From Stentor coeruleus (taxonomy: Eukaryota > Ciliophora > Heterotrichea > Heterotrichida > Stentoridae): a DNA stretch of 27,775 nucleotides. The DNA lies in NCBI GenBank assembly GCA_001970955.1, contig MPUH01000972.1, positions 1-27,775 on the forward strand, read 5' to 3'. The position numbers and the translations under genes were made by a program. The first letter of the stretch is position 1, and each line of letters starts with the position of its first letter. Positions 19,384-27,775 of this stretch are shown piece after piece. The notes beneath the pieces were generated by a model. That model was not told where the DNA came from. It saw nothing but the letters and a program-made list of their open reading frames with translations, and ran no database searches.

Positions 19384-19526
19384 ATTTACATCTACACAAT
19401 TTTCAGCATAAACTCATAGCATTCTAACTTTATGATAAAAACTTAAGTTTCCCANATTTACATCTACACAATTTTCAGCATAAACTCATAGCATTCTAAC
19501 TTTATGATAAAAACTTAAGTTTCCCA
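19384..19526. other. Assembly join: 71-bp duplicated overlap around a single N
   Basis: Bases 19384-19454 are repeated exactly at 19456-19526 and the base between is N (19455). As at 4034, this looks like two overlapping contig ends placed side by side. The true sequence is probably 72 nt shorter. It is in noncoding DNA, so no gene is affected. Confidence 0.92.
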
Positions 19527-20344
19527 TAATTCTAAAGATATTCTTTCTAATTAAATAATTCATTTTTTTATTGAATGAACTTTAAAAGATCTAATTAAGA
19601 CTTGCCAATAGTCTTTATTACACCCTAACACCTTATTTTTATAGGAGAAATGCCACCTAATAGGTCTTCAATATAAAATATTTTGAAAATTTTTATCAAT
19701 TCCATACTTTTACTTAGACTCATTTTCGAATTACTAGTTTATTACAGGCAATCAAAACTTTTATATACTCATCTCTTCGATTTCTTTTCAAAGCTAATTT
19801 TCTTCCTTAATTGTAATTAAAATAAAGTCTTATCTCTGATTTTAAAATTTTTGGACCGCTTATGCTTATTAACTTACCTACTCATAAATACAAAATACAT
19901 AAGAAGTATCTAAAAGTTCCTAATAATATTTTCCATATTGATATATAGTAAAAGCCTCCAACCTCTTACAAAGATATCTAACCAGATTCCTATATAATCC
20001 TGACTTATAATCAAGATTCCTATTATTCATCCATTCAACCCAAAACTTTTTATCTTAATTTTTCAATCCAAAAACCTCTATTATCTCAAACCTAAAAATG
20101 AATTCCTAAAATATAACTTATGATCTTTACATAAAATCCTTCCTCATCCTAACCATAAAAGTCTTCTTCACCTTATCCAAAAAGCCTCTCTTAAAACCAT
20201 ATCCAAAATTTTCATCAAATTATTTCAACCTTTACATAATTAATTCCTAACATCTTACATAGTCTTTATCTAATTTCATCTTCCTCAGTCTTTCTATTAC
20301 ATCTAATTTCAATATCATATTTTTCCATTGTAGATATAATTAAA

Positions 20345-21121
20345 ATGTGGTGGATAACGACAATCATACTTGGCCTGGTTTTGATTTTCCCTAAAAAAGT
20401 CATGTTTTTCATAAGGGTTTTGTACTGTTTTCAGCTATTTTCTATATACTCGCTTATTGTGAGAATGTGGACAATTGATGATATTCAAGGTTTATGGACC
20501 GATCATGCAACTTGGTTTTCTGGCATGTCTTTACATAAACTTGAAGGTTCTGTATCTATATTAAAAGGTCGGAACATAATGATAGTCGGTAACCATAGAA
20601 ACTTTTGTGATTTTATAATGCATGATGTTATCACAGAACATACTGCCAACTTTTTATCAAGGGCTCTTGTAGGATTTGTCTTTCCATTTATGGGCTTAGT
20701 CAGCATTATAACCGATGGGATTTGGTTCTTTGTAAGAGGCTCAGGTAAAGATTTCGATAAATTTTTTGAATGGATTGATACTAAGTTTGCATGCCATAAA
20801 ACAGGGAGAATGCATTTACTTGTGTATCCAGAAGGTCATAGAAATTTGAAAAAAGAATCTTTGCCACTTAGGAGCGGGATGATTAGATATGCGTTTTCTA
20901 GAAAAATACCAATACAGATGTTTATGTGTAGTGGATATGATGAAGTTATTAATGAAAAAAAATTATCAGCACGATGGGGAAGGGCTAAGGTTAATTATAA
21001 GGTATATAACCCGATTTTCACAGATCAGTACATGAATTTTGACAGCCTTATGGATGATGTTAGAAGCATGTTTTTAGAGAGATTTAATGAAGTACATAAG
21101 ATAAATAAAGCAAGTAGATGA
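20345..21121 (+). CDS. LPLAT/PlsC-family acyltransferase, copy 1
   Basis: This is a 258-residue membrane protein. Hydrophobic segments near the N-terminus (4-15, 18-40) precede the acyltransferase motif I NHRNFCD (83-89, NHx4D with His84 and Asp89). WFFVRGS near 127 stands in for motif II, and YPEGHRN (161-167) is motif III (EGTR-like). Such enzymes add an acyl chain to lysophosphatidic acid or another lysophospholipid in the ER or related membranes. The AGPAT3-5/LCLAT1 group is the closest guess; exact substrate unknown. The protein is short compared with typical AGPATs (about 280-380 aa). The stop is TGA. The start is shared with copy 2 (MWWITTIILGL). Confidence 0.87.
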   Translation: MWWITTIILGLVLIFPKKVMFFIRVLYCFQLFSIYSLIVRMWTIDDIQGLWTDHATWFSGMSLHKLEGSVSILKGRNIMIVGNHRNFCDFIMHDVITEHTANFLSRALVGFVFPFMGLVSIITDGIWFFVRGSGKDFDKFFEWIDTKFACHKTGRMHLLVYPEGHRNLKKESLPLRSGMIRYAFSRKIPIQMFMCSGYDEVINEKKLSARWGRAKVNYKVYNPIFTDQYMNFDSLMDDVRSMFLERFNEVHKINKASR

Positions 21122-22334
21122 AATTAATAAAAAGTCCGTGATTATAAAGTACTAATATTTACTATATAATCTAAAAAAAAATACAATTTGACATATAAAG
21201 TTAAAGTTAAAGTGAGTGATAGTTAAGGTGGCATGGCTTAAACCTTGTCCGATCGAGGTTTATTTGTCCTACAATCTCTTTCTTTGGGCAGATTCGGTAT
21301 GTTAAATCACTTATTGTCGTTGATTATGCGACTTTTTACTTGGCTGAGGAGTTCTTTATTGTTTCTTTTCTTTAGCGTCAGGATGATGGAGGCAAGTCTT
21401 GTGTTCACCTTGACATATAAACTCAAATAACCTTATTCTTTTTTATTTACTTAATCCTAATCAATACTCATCTAAATTTTAAAGCCTTAAATTATTCATC
21501 CTACTCATCTCTTATTAATAAATAATTTATATCTACCCATCATAAACTCATAGTATTCTAACCTTATGGTAAAAACTAAATTTCCCTAATTCTAAAATAT
21601 TTTTTCTAATCAAATATTCCATTTTTTTATTGGATTAACTTTAAAAAACCCGAACTAAGATTACCAATAATCTTTATTACATATCATTAAGACCTTAGTT
21701 TTACAGGAAAAATGCCACCTTAGGGGTTTTCAATATAAAATACTTTAAATTTTTTTATAAACTCTTATTTTTATTAGACTCAATTTCTAATACTGTTTTA
21801 TTACTATCAATCAAAAATTTTATAAAATTATCTTTTTAATTTCTCTCCAGAGCTAATTTTCTTCCTTAATTGTAATTAAATAAAGTTTATCTCTGATTTT
21901 AAAAGCTTCGGACCACCTAAGCTTATTAATTTCTCACATAATACAAAATAAATAAGAAGTATCTAAAAATTCCTAATAATATTTTCCATACTGATATGTA
22001 GCAAAAGCCTCCAGCCTCTTACAAAGATATCTAGCCCAATTCCTGCATACTCTTGGCTAATAATCAAGGTTCCTATCATTCACCCATTCAATCCAAAACT
22101 TTTTATCTTAATTTCTCTATACAGAACCTCCACCATCGCAAACCTAAAAATGGATTCCTAAAATAAAGCTAATGATCTTTACATAAAATCCCTCCTTATC
22201 CTTATCCTTACCCTAACCATAAAACCCCTTCACCTTATCCAAAAACTCTCTCTTAAAGCTATTTCTCAAATTTCTTAGTCTTTCTATTATAACTAATTTC
22301 AATACCATATTTTTTAATTGTAAAGTTAATTAAA
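21122..22334. other. Intergenic region between the two acyltransferase genes
   Basis: The region is 1213 nt with no supported gene. It contains the short 3' flank of copy 1 (to about 21175), a spacer with a 210-bp segment between 12-bp direct repeats (separate entry), then from about 21463 a diverged copy of the region upstream of acyltransferase 1. The part near the gene is C-rich and G-poor on the plus strand (22175-22257 has no G). Confidence 0.65.
21188..21421. repeat. 210-bp segment between 12-bp direct repeats (possible short insertion)
   Basis: TTGACATATAAA occurs at 21188-21199 and again at 21410-21421. The 210 bp between them are richer in G and C than the surrounding spacer. The position is exactly the spacer that interrupts the tandem duplication, and neither duplicated unit has it. 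This could be an insertion with a target-site duplication, possibly a SINE-like element, since TAGTTAAGGTG (21220) and GATCGAGGTT (21251) loosely resemble Pol III A and B boxes. The boxes are closer together than in tRNAs, so this is weak. Confidence 0.4.
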
Positions 22335-23160
22335 ATGTGGTGGATAACAACAATCATACTTGGTCTGACTTTGAATTTCCCTAAACAAGTCATGATTTTC
22401 ATAAGGTTAATGTACTGCTTTCATCTATTCCCTATATACTCGCTTATTGTGAGAATGTGGACTATTGATGATATTCAAGGTTTATGGACTGATAATGCAA
22501 CCTGGTTTACAGGCATGTCTTTACATAAACTTGAAGGTTCTGTACCTATATTAAAAGGTCGGAATATAATGATAATTGGTAACCATAGAAACCTTTGTGA
22601 TTTTATAATGCATGATGTTATCACAGAACATAGTGCCAACCTTTTATCAAGGGCTGGTATGGGAGTTGTTTTCCCATTTACAGGCTTAATCAATATCATA
22701 ACAGATGGATTTTGGTTCTTTATAAGAGGCTCATGCAAAGATATGAATAATTTTTTTGAATGGATTGATACTAAATTTGCTAGCCATAAAACAGGGAGAA
22801 TGCATTTAATTGTGTATCCAGAAGGTCATAGAAATTTGACAAATAAACCTTTGCCACTTAGGACCGGGATGATTAGATATGCATTTTCTAGGAAAATGCC
22901 AATACAAATTTTTATTTGTAATGGCTATGATGAGGTTATTAATGAGAAAAAATTCTCAGCACAGTGGGGAAGGGCTAAGGTTAATTATAAGGTATATAAC
23001 CCGATTTTCACAGATCAGTACATGAACTTTGACAGCCTTATGGATGATGTTAGAAGCATGTTTTTAGAAAGTTTTAATGAAGTATTTAAAATAAATAAAA
23101 GCGGTTAGATGAAATTAATAAAAGCTCATAGTTATAAAGCATTAATATTTACTATATAAA
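21463..23160. repeat. Tandem duplication unit B (upstream DNA plus acyltransferase 2)
   Basis: This is the second unit of the duplication described for about 19319-21175. Similarity covers the upstream noncoding DNA, the coding region and about 50 nt of 3' flank, then ends before the UAP56 gene. The noncoding part has clearly diverged, so the duplication is not an assembly error. Confidence 0.8.
22335..23108 (+). CDS. LPLAT/PlsC-family acyltransferase, copy 2
   Basis: This 257-residue protein is a tandem paralogue of the gene at 20345. It keeps motif I NHRNLCD, WFFIRGS and motif III YPEGHRN, and the C-terminal NYKVYNPIFTDQYMNF is identical. Changes cluster in hydrophobic segments and between motifs (GMGVVFPFTGLINI against LVGFVFPFMGLVSI). 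That may alter acyl or lysolipid choice, but this is inference. The stop is TAG. The gene converges with UAP56, whose stop is about 100 nt away. Confidence 0.87.
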   Translation: MWWITTIILGLTLNFPKQVMIFIRLMYCFHLFPIYSLIVRMWTIDDIQGLWTDNATWFTGMSLHKLEGSVPILKGRNIMIIGNHRNLCDFIMHDVITEHSANLLSRAGMGVVFPFTGLINIITDGFWFFIRGSCKDMNNFFEWIDTKFASHKTGRMHLIVYPEGHRNLTNKPLPLRTGMIRYAFSRKMPIQIFICNGYDEVINEKKFSAQWGRAKVNYKVYNPIFTDQYMNFDSLMDDVRSMFLESFNEVFKINKSG

Positions 23161-23210
23161 AACCATACATATACACATTAAAACCATACGGAATAAGATT
23201 TGATTACTTG

Positions 23211-24540
23211 TTAGTTCACTGAAGTTATAAATACTGTAGGTAGAAATGTTGATCATCGCAGGTAAGTCATTAACCGCTATATCAAAGCGTTCTTGAATCT
23301 CATTCAGGACCTGGGTGTCCTCATCCGAAGATATAAAAGAAATCGCCAACCCTTTCGTTCCAAATCTTCCAGCACGACCAACCTATATAAATCCTACTCT
23401 ATGCAAATAAGTATTCGATCCGGAATTTTCTTTCTCAGCTTTTTCCTCTTTTCGTGGCATGTCATAATTGATCACAATATTAACCCTTTCAATATCAATC
23501 CCTCTTCCAAACAAATCAGTCGACACAAGCACACGTTTATTGAAATCTTTAAAACTCTTGAATCTGTTAATTCTTTATAGCAGCTACCTTTCTTCTTGAT
23601 TTAATCCAGCATGAATAGCCGTACTAGGGAACCGGCATTCTATTAAAATCTTATTCAATTCAATCGCACGGCTGACACTCTTGACAAAAATCACAACCTG
23701 ATTAAACTGTAAAGCATCAAGTAAATCAATAAGTCTTTTATTTTTTTCTGTTTCAGCAAGTTTGACATAATACTGTTGTAAACCATGAAGTGTGAGTTTT
23801 GATTCATCATCAATTAAAATCTCAACTTGATTTTGAACGAATTTCCTGAAGACATTACGGATTTCTTTATTCATTGTAGCACTAAACATCATAACTTGTT
23901 TAGTATGTGGAGTTAATCTAAATATATGCTGAACATCACTTCTCATATCTAATTGATCAAGCATTTTATCACATTCGTCCATAACGAAATGTTTGATTCC
24001 ATCAAGTTTCAATGACCCTTTTCGCGCCAAAGCTAAAATACGTCCTGGAGTACCAACTATAATAGTCGGTGGAGTGTTAAGTATAGCGATTTGCTGGCTT
24101 ATTTGCACACCTCCATAGAACACTTCAGTTTTGACACTTTCAAGTCTTTTTGAAAACCTGTCGAATTCACGTTTGATCTGAAAAGCTAGTTCGCGTGTAT
24201 GGGCGAGGACTAGGACTGAAATGGGTTTTGGGGGGTTTTCAAGCTGATGAAGAACTGATAAAACAAAAACAGCGGTCTTACCCATACCACTTTTAGCTTG
24301 GCAGATGATATCAGTACCCATAATCGCTTGTGGAAGGGCTTCTTGCTGTACTTCACTAGGATGCTCGAAGCCGCACTCGTGGATAGAGTTCATTATCTCT
24401 TCCTTGAGAAGGAACTCTGAGAAACCTGCTGAATGAAGTCCTGAGAACCCACCTTTCTTGACTCTGGTTTTTTGACCTTTTTGTTCTTCGACTTCATTGT
24501 CTTCAGAGTAGTCGGGCAATTCTTCGTCTTGCTTCTTCAT
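23211..24540 (-). CDS. DDX39B: DECD-box RNA helicase UAP56/DDX39/Sub2, four exons
   Basis: Removing three mini-introns gives complement(23211-23218, 23235-23382, 23398-23572, 23588-24540), 427 residues; human DDX39B has 428. Visible motifs: [16 protein letters not shown] (Q motif), AKSGMGKT (Walker A), MDECDKML (the DECD box that defines this subfamily), FSATM (motif III), then [18 protein letters not shown] and [10 protein letters not shown] after splicing. The end NISTYMN resembles the STYMPS end of plant UAP56. UAP56/Sub2 is an ATP-dependent helicase of spliceosome assembly and of the TREX mRNA-export complex. A charged insertion ([12 protein letters not shown]) follows YDMP and is longer than in animals or plants. 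Confidence 0.95.
23219..23234 (-). other. 16-nt spliceosomal intron 3 of UAP56
   Basis: On the minus strand it reads GTATTTATAACTTCAG. Removing it gives the end STYMN and a TAA stop at 23211, in place of an unconserved 19-residue extension. It has A at position 10. It is 16 nt, so retention shifts the frame. Support is the match to the conserved UAP56 end; its 3' end (TTCAG) differs from the other introns. Confidence 0.75.
23383..23397 (-). other. 15-nt spliceosomal intron 2 of UAP56
   Basis: On the minus strand it reads GTAGGATTTATATAG, in phase 0, with an in-frame TAG. Removal joins LHR to VGRAGRFG, the conserved helicase motif VI, so the intron is nearly certain. Confidence 0.93.
23573..23587 (-). 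other. 15-nt spliceosomal intron 1 of UAP56
   Basis: On the minus strand it reads GTAGCTGCTATAAAG, in phase 2, creating in-frame TAG and TAA if retained. Removal joins LNQEER to [10 protein letters not shown], matching the Q-E-E-R-x-x-x-x-x-x-F-K-D/x-F region of UAP56. It ends TAAAG instead of TATAG. Confidence 0.92.
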
Positions 24541-25027
24541 ATTTATTATACGCCATTAATTTATTCAAAACTCTCATATATAAGGTTTTTGCCTTTGGAA
24601 TCAGAGTGCACTAAAAATAAGCGCATGAAGTTGGTTATAGGCGGAATATGTAAGATTGGGTTTTTTAGGATCCTTATGATAGATAGGGATAATAGATAGC
24701 TTCACTGATTGCTTGGGATAGGCTCAGTCATTTATATAAATTATATATGTTCCTTTGATGATATTTATTATAAAGCATTATGATTATTGTTATAAATATA
24801 AGAAGAGATGAAAAAATAATGATTTCGTCCATAAAACCTCAAAAAGGTAAATTTTTAATAAAAACCTTTGGTTATAACCTAAAAAGCTCAAAAATTCAAT
24901 AAAAAATTTATTTGCAACCTAAAAACTAGCAGTTCAAAATTAGACTAAACAGATCTATACACTAAAACTTATCCTTTACATAAAAACAAAATTTCTACCT
25001 TATTTCTTTCATTTCTGGTGTAATATA
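24541..25027. other. Divergent intergenic region between UAP56 and the NF-X1-like gene
   Basis: This 487-nt AT-rich region must hold both promoters. The half next to the NF-X1-like gene is A/C-rich with few G on the plus strand. The UAP56 half shows no such strong bias. I see no RNA gene, repeat or coding segment. Confidence 0.55.
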
Positions 25028-27601
25028 ATGGATTCTAAGCCATACCGATTTAGAAAAAAGAAAAAACCACCAGGATTTAAGCTTCCAAAAGCAGAAATCC
25101 AAAAACATGAAGGGCCTAGAAATGCTAAAAACCCTACTTTAGTTCGTTGGCAAAAGCCTGAAGGTTCAGAACAATACAGTGAGTTATTAACAAAACTTGT
25201 AGGTCGAGAGCTTGAATGCATGGTATGTATGTATCAAATCGGATGGCGAGGAAAAATCTGGAACTGTGAGCAATGCAGAATCCCTGAACATCTCACTTGT
25301 ATAAAAAAATGGAAAGAAAGTTCTGGTAATAAATGGAACTGCCCAGCTTGTAATTTTGAATACACAATCGAACCTAAATACACATGTTTTTGTGGTAAAA
25401 CTGAAGAACCAATCCTACATCCTATGTATCCACCTCATTCATGTGGAGAAGTATGTGGCCGATTAAAAGGAAATGATTGTCCTCATTTATGTTCACAACA
25501 ATGTCATCCTGGAGCATGTCCACCATGTATATCAATGGCCAAAACACAAACATGCTATTGTGGTAAAAAAAAATATCAACCTATGTGTAAAGATAAACAT
25601 TTTGGGCATTCATGTGAAGAAATATGTGGTAAAAAATTAAATTGTGATAATCATTATTGTCAAGATAAATGTCATGAAGGAACTTGTCAGAAATGTATGA
25701 TTTTAATTACCCAAGATTGTTATTGTGGGAAAGAGTCTATTAATGTAGATTGTGGGATGTTTGCAATATGTCAGAATATATGTAATAAGATGTTAAGTTG
25801 TGGGAAACATTTTTGTGATAAAAACTGTCATGGTGATAGTTGTGGAGTATGTAAATTTACCCCAAATTTAATCAGTTATTGTCCTTGTGGTAAGAATTTA
25901 TTAGATATGATATTACTTAACCCTAGGATTTCATGTTGTGACCCTATACCTAGTTGTTATGGAGTTTGTGATAAAAGTTTATCATGTGGACATAAATGTA
26001 AAGCTGTTTGTCATAATGGACCATGCCCATCTTGTAAAGCTACACAAATTATAACATGTAGATGTACAAGGACTATACAAAATGTAAAATGTCAGGATTT
26101 AACTAAACAAGTTTTATGCAATAAATTATGTATAACCAAAAAATCATGTAAAAAACATAAATGTAATCAATTATGCTGCTCAGGATTAGATGACCCATAT
26201 AGTGATGAACATAGATGTCTTGAAACTTGTGGAAAAATACTCAATTGTTCAATTCATACATGTCTTGGGCATTGTCATATTGGAAATTGTGAACCATGTA
26301 AAGTTATAACAAGAGTGAGGATTTTTTGTTCATGTGGAAAAAGCTATAAAGATCCACCTATAAAATGTGGAACTAAAGATATGGAAATTGGATGTAAATT
26401 TATATGTGATAAAACTTTACCTTGTGGGCATAATTGTTTAAGTACATGTCATTCAGAAGAATGCCCATCTTGTTCACAACTTACTAAAAAACCATGTAAG
26501 TGTGGTAAAATGTTTTTACCTATAGGATGTGGGATTTTTACTGTATCTTGTGGGAAGATTTGTGGGAAAGTTTTAAGATGTGAGCATAATTGTGTTGAAA
26601 AATGCCATAATGAGGAATGTGAGAAATATATAAAGCCACATCTTTGTAAGAAGAAAAGGGATAAATGTAGTCATACGTGTTTAGCTAATTGTCATTATTC
26701 TAACCCTTGTCCTCAAGAGCCTTGTCAAGTTCATGTTAGTGTTTTTTGCCCATGTGGTAGTCAAAGTGTTATTGCCGTTTGTGGTGAAAGGAAAACTCTT
26801 GAATGTGATGATGTATGTTTGATGATTAAAAGGGATAAAGCTTTAGGAACAGGGGAAAAAGAACTTTATTCTGAAGAACTTGTTGAGTTCGCTAAAGGGA
26901 ATATGGAGTTTATAAGTAAAGTTGAAGCGAAACTTAGGGCGATTATTGATAAAAAAGACAAAATGACCTTTTTGCCCCCAATGAAAGAAAAACAACGCTG
27001 GCTTTGTCATGAACTAGCCACATACCATTACAAACTTGATACTCAAACTTTAGATAAAGAACCTTATAGAAGCGTGTATATATATTTAACTGATTCAGCA
27101 AGAATACCTCATCCTGTGCTTTCAGAATTTGTATCACTAGTAAATCAAGGGATTGAGACTGAATTTGAGAAAAAAGAAATCATGGCATCGTTATTGTTTT
27201 ATCAACTATCATCATCAGTTACAACTGATGATCTTAATGATGTCTTACAAAAATTTTTAGGAGATTTTTATGTGAAATGGGAAAATGATCATAGTGCTTA
27301 TGCTCATTTTTTTAGTATTCATAAATGTTCTGAAGCAAAAAAAATATTAGAAAGAACTCCTGGGCAGTATTCTGTAGTAAAAATGACTATGAATACCCCT
27401 GATGAAGATACAACAGGGTTTAAAAAACGTTTTAGGAATACGAAAAAAGCTAAAGAAGTACTGAGTTTTGATGATGAAAAAGAAGAAAAAAATATATTTG
27501 AAATCAAAACTCGAGAAAAGCTTGAGTTTGTTAAGAAAGTTGAAAAGATTGCTGAAGAGAAAAAAGGTTCTATTTTCCAAGAACTTAATGAGGAAGATTA
27601 G
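25028..27601 (+). CDS. NF-X1-type zinc finger protein with RING and R3H domains
   Basis: The 857-residue protein has the NF-X1/FAP1/shuttle-craft order. A basic N-terminus is followed by an atypical RING/PHD-like finger (C64-x2-C67, C80-x2-C83, H88, C91, C105-x2-C108). About ten NF-X1 repeats follow (C-G-x-x-x-x-C-x-H-x-C-x-x-x-C-H-x-x-x-C-x-x-C), from roughly 125 to 600. An R3H-like segment (FLPPMKEKQRWLCHELATYH, then EPYRSVYIY) lies near 645-705, and the tail is lysine/glutamate-rich. Family members are nuclear DNA- or RNA-binding transcriptional regulators and some act as RING E3 ligases; yeast FAP1 binds FKBP12. The stop is TAG. Intronless. The length is shorter than human NFX1 (about 1100 aa), mainly because the long N-terminal region is missing. 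Confidence 0.94.
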   Translation: MDSKPYRFRKKKKPPGFKLPKAEIQKHEGPRNAKNPTLVRWQKPEGSEQYSELLTKLVGRELECMVCMYQIGWRGKIWNCEQCRIPEHLTCIKKWKESSGNKWNCPACNFEYTIEPKYTCFCGKTEEPILHPMYPPHSCGEVCGRLKGNDCPHLCSQQCHPGACPPCISMAKTQTCYCGKKKYQPMCKDKHFGHSCEEICGKKLNCDNHYCQDKCHEGTCQKCMILITQDCYCGKESINVDCGMFAICQNICNKMLSCGKHFCDKNCHGDSCGVCKFTPNLISYCPCGKNLLDMILLNPRISCCDPIPSCYGVCDKSLSCGHKCKAVCHNGPCPSCKATQIITCRCTRTIQNVKCQDLTKQVLCNKLCITKKSCKKHKCNQLCCSGLDDPYSDEHRCLETCGKILNCSIHTCLGHCHIGNCEPCKVITRVRIFCSCGKSYKDPPIKCGTKDMEIGCKFICDKTLPCGHNCLSTCHSEECPSCSQLTKKPCKCGKMFLPIGCGIFTVSCGKICGKVLRCEHNCVEKCHNEECEKYIKPHLCKKKRDKCSHTCLANCHYSNPCPQEPCQVHVSVFCPCGSQSVIAVCGERKTLECDDVCLMIKRDKALGTGEKELYSEELVEFAKGNMEFISKVEAKLRAIIDKKDKMTFLPPMKEKQRWLCHELATYHYKLDTQTLDKEPYRSVYIYLTDSARIPHPVLSEFVSLVNQGIETEFEKKEIMASLLFYQLSSSVTTDDLNDVLQKFLGDFYVKWENDHSAYAHFFSIHKCSEAKKILERTPGQYSVVKMTMNTPDEDTTGFKKRFRNTKKAKEVLSFDDEKEEKNIFEIKTREKLEFVKKVEKIAEEKKGSIFQELNEED

Positions 27602-27648
27602 TTAGATATAAATTAGGATTGTTGATAAGATGTAGATTTTATATATAG

Positions 27649-27670
27649 ATATCATATAAAAATATGATAT
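27649..27670. repeat. Short inverted repeat in the NF-X1-like gene 3' flank
   Basis: A perfect 9-bp stem (ATATCATAT / ATATGATAT) with a 4-nt A loop is followed by a short T run, 48 nt after the stop codon and between convergent genes. In such AT-rich DNA it may be chance. It should not be read as a bacterial-style terminator. Confidence 0.3.
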
Positions 27671-27734
27671 TTTTTCATGTATATTTTACAACAATCTACT
27701 CTATAAATAAAAAAAATCAAACTTCCATTATAAA

Positions 27735-27775
27735 CTAAACTCCATGATCTCGCAGTTCTGTAACCAAATTCCTTT
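27735..27775 (-). CDS. Possible 3' end of a convergent gene (partial)
   Basis: At the right edge the minus strand can be read as RNLVTELRDHGV followed by a TAG stop at 27735. The peptide has a protein-like composition and the local sequence is less AT-rich than the flank before it. Only 12 codons are visible, too few to name a family. Another frame is also open here, so this is a weak call. Confidence 0.3.
   Translation of the reverse strand, partial: RNLVTELRDHGV

Larger units (their letters stand above)
19068..20344. other. Divergent intergenic region between PPP4C and acyltransferase 1
   Basis: This 1277-nt region has no supported gene. The PPP4C-proximal part (to about 19320) is G-rich on the plus strand. 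From about 19320 it is C-rich and G-poor, and homologous to the region before acyltransferase 2. It contains a second assembly join (N at 19455). Antisense frames here have multiple stops. Confidence 0.65.
19319..21175. repeat. Tandem duplication unit A (upstream DNA plus acyltransferase 1)
   Basis: From about 19319 to about 21175 this stretch is colinear with about 21463-23160. Similarity starts in noncoding DNA (AAAGCCTTAAATTA shared), runs through some 0.9-1 kb of upstream sequence and the gene, and stops about 50 nt after the stop codon (ATTTACTATATAA). The upstream part is diverged by scattered substitutions and indels; unit B lacks roughly 65 bp present here near 20200-20270. Confidence 0.8.

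Noticed and set aside
21860..22258. An antisense protein upstream of both acyltransferases if TAA/TAG are read as Gln (for example KFWIEWVNDRNLDY)
   Set aside because: Local genes use the standard code; the copies differ mostly at non-silent positions and by a frameshift, and TGA is rare enough that a run of about 110 codons without it is not unusual.
23152..23218. A 19-residue C-terminal extension of UAP56 read through the last intron
   Set aside because: Splicing a 16-nt intron gives the conserved STYM-type end and a total length of 427 residues, matching the family.
1..27775. A reassigned ciliate genetic code for the host genes
   Set aside because: Conserved proteins end at their expected C-termini with TAA (RPS15A, Rab), TAG (NAE1, PPP4C) and TGA (acyltransferase 1), and none needs an internal stop read through.
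1..27775. tRNA or rRNA genes, CRISPR arrays, bacterial operons
   Set aside because: I found no cloverleaf with a proper B box, no rRNA signature and no spaced repeats; the gene content and introns are eukaryotic.

Overview
The window looks like a piece of ciliate macronuclear genome, most probably Stentor coeruleus or a close relative. This rests on four things. The DNA is AT-rich and densely packed with single-copy eukaryotic genes. Spliceosomal introns are only 15-16 nt long (one in the MFS gene, three in the UAP56 gene), each with GT..AG ends and an A at position 10. All three stop codons (TAA, TAG, TGA) terminate genes, so the code is standard, unlike most other ciliates. Some neighbours are under 50 nt apart.

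Layout, left to right. (1) 1-2873: a tandem array of divergent alpha-tubulin-like genes, made of the tail of one copy and two complete 446-residue copies. (2) 3167-13137: two tandem full-length ABCC/MRP-type ABC transporters of 1429 residues each, separated by a 1.3 kb spacer with a decayed pogo/Tc5-like transposase. The first transporter is split only by an assembly artefact (a 54-bp duplicated overlap joined by a single N). (3) 13539-15482 (+): the NEDD8 E1 subunit NAE1/APP-BP1 and ribosomal protein uS8 (RPS15A), 48 nt apart. (4) 15517-19067 (-): an MFS transporter, a Rab5-like GTPase and the catalytic subunit of protein phosphatase 4. (5) 19.3-23.16 kb: a tandem duplication of about 1.8 kb carrying an LPLAT/PlsC-type acyltransferase gene and about 0.9-1 kb of upstream DNA. 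(6) 23211-24540 (-): UAP56/DDX39/Sub2 helicase in four exons. (7) 25028-27601 (+): an NF-X1-type zinc-finger protein with RING and R3H domains, followed by the possible last codons of a convergent gene at the right edge.

The genes are a mix of housekeeping functions (neddylation, translation, endosomal traffic, phosphatase signalling, mRNA export) and locally expanded families (tubulin-like, ABCC, acyltransferase). They do not form one pathway. The strongest unexplained structure is compositional. Stretches of 117-182 nt directly upstream of several start codons contain no G on the sense strand. The sign of the skew follows gene orientation and can flip sharply between the 3' flank of one gene and the 5' flank of the next. 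The other points of interest are two tubulin paralogues altered at the alpha-tubulin catalytic glutamate position, the mosaic identity of the ABC pair, and a 210-bp segment bounded by 12-bp direct repeats.
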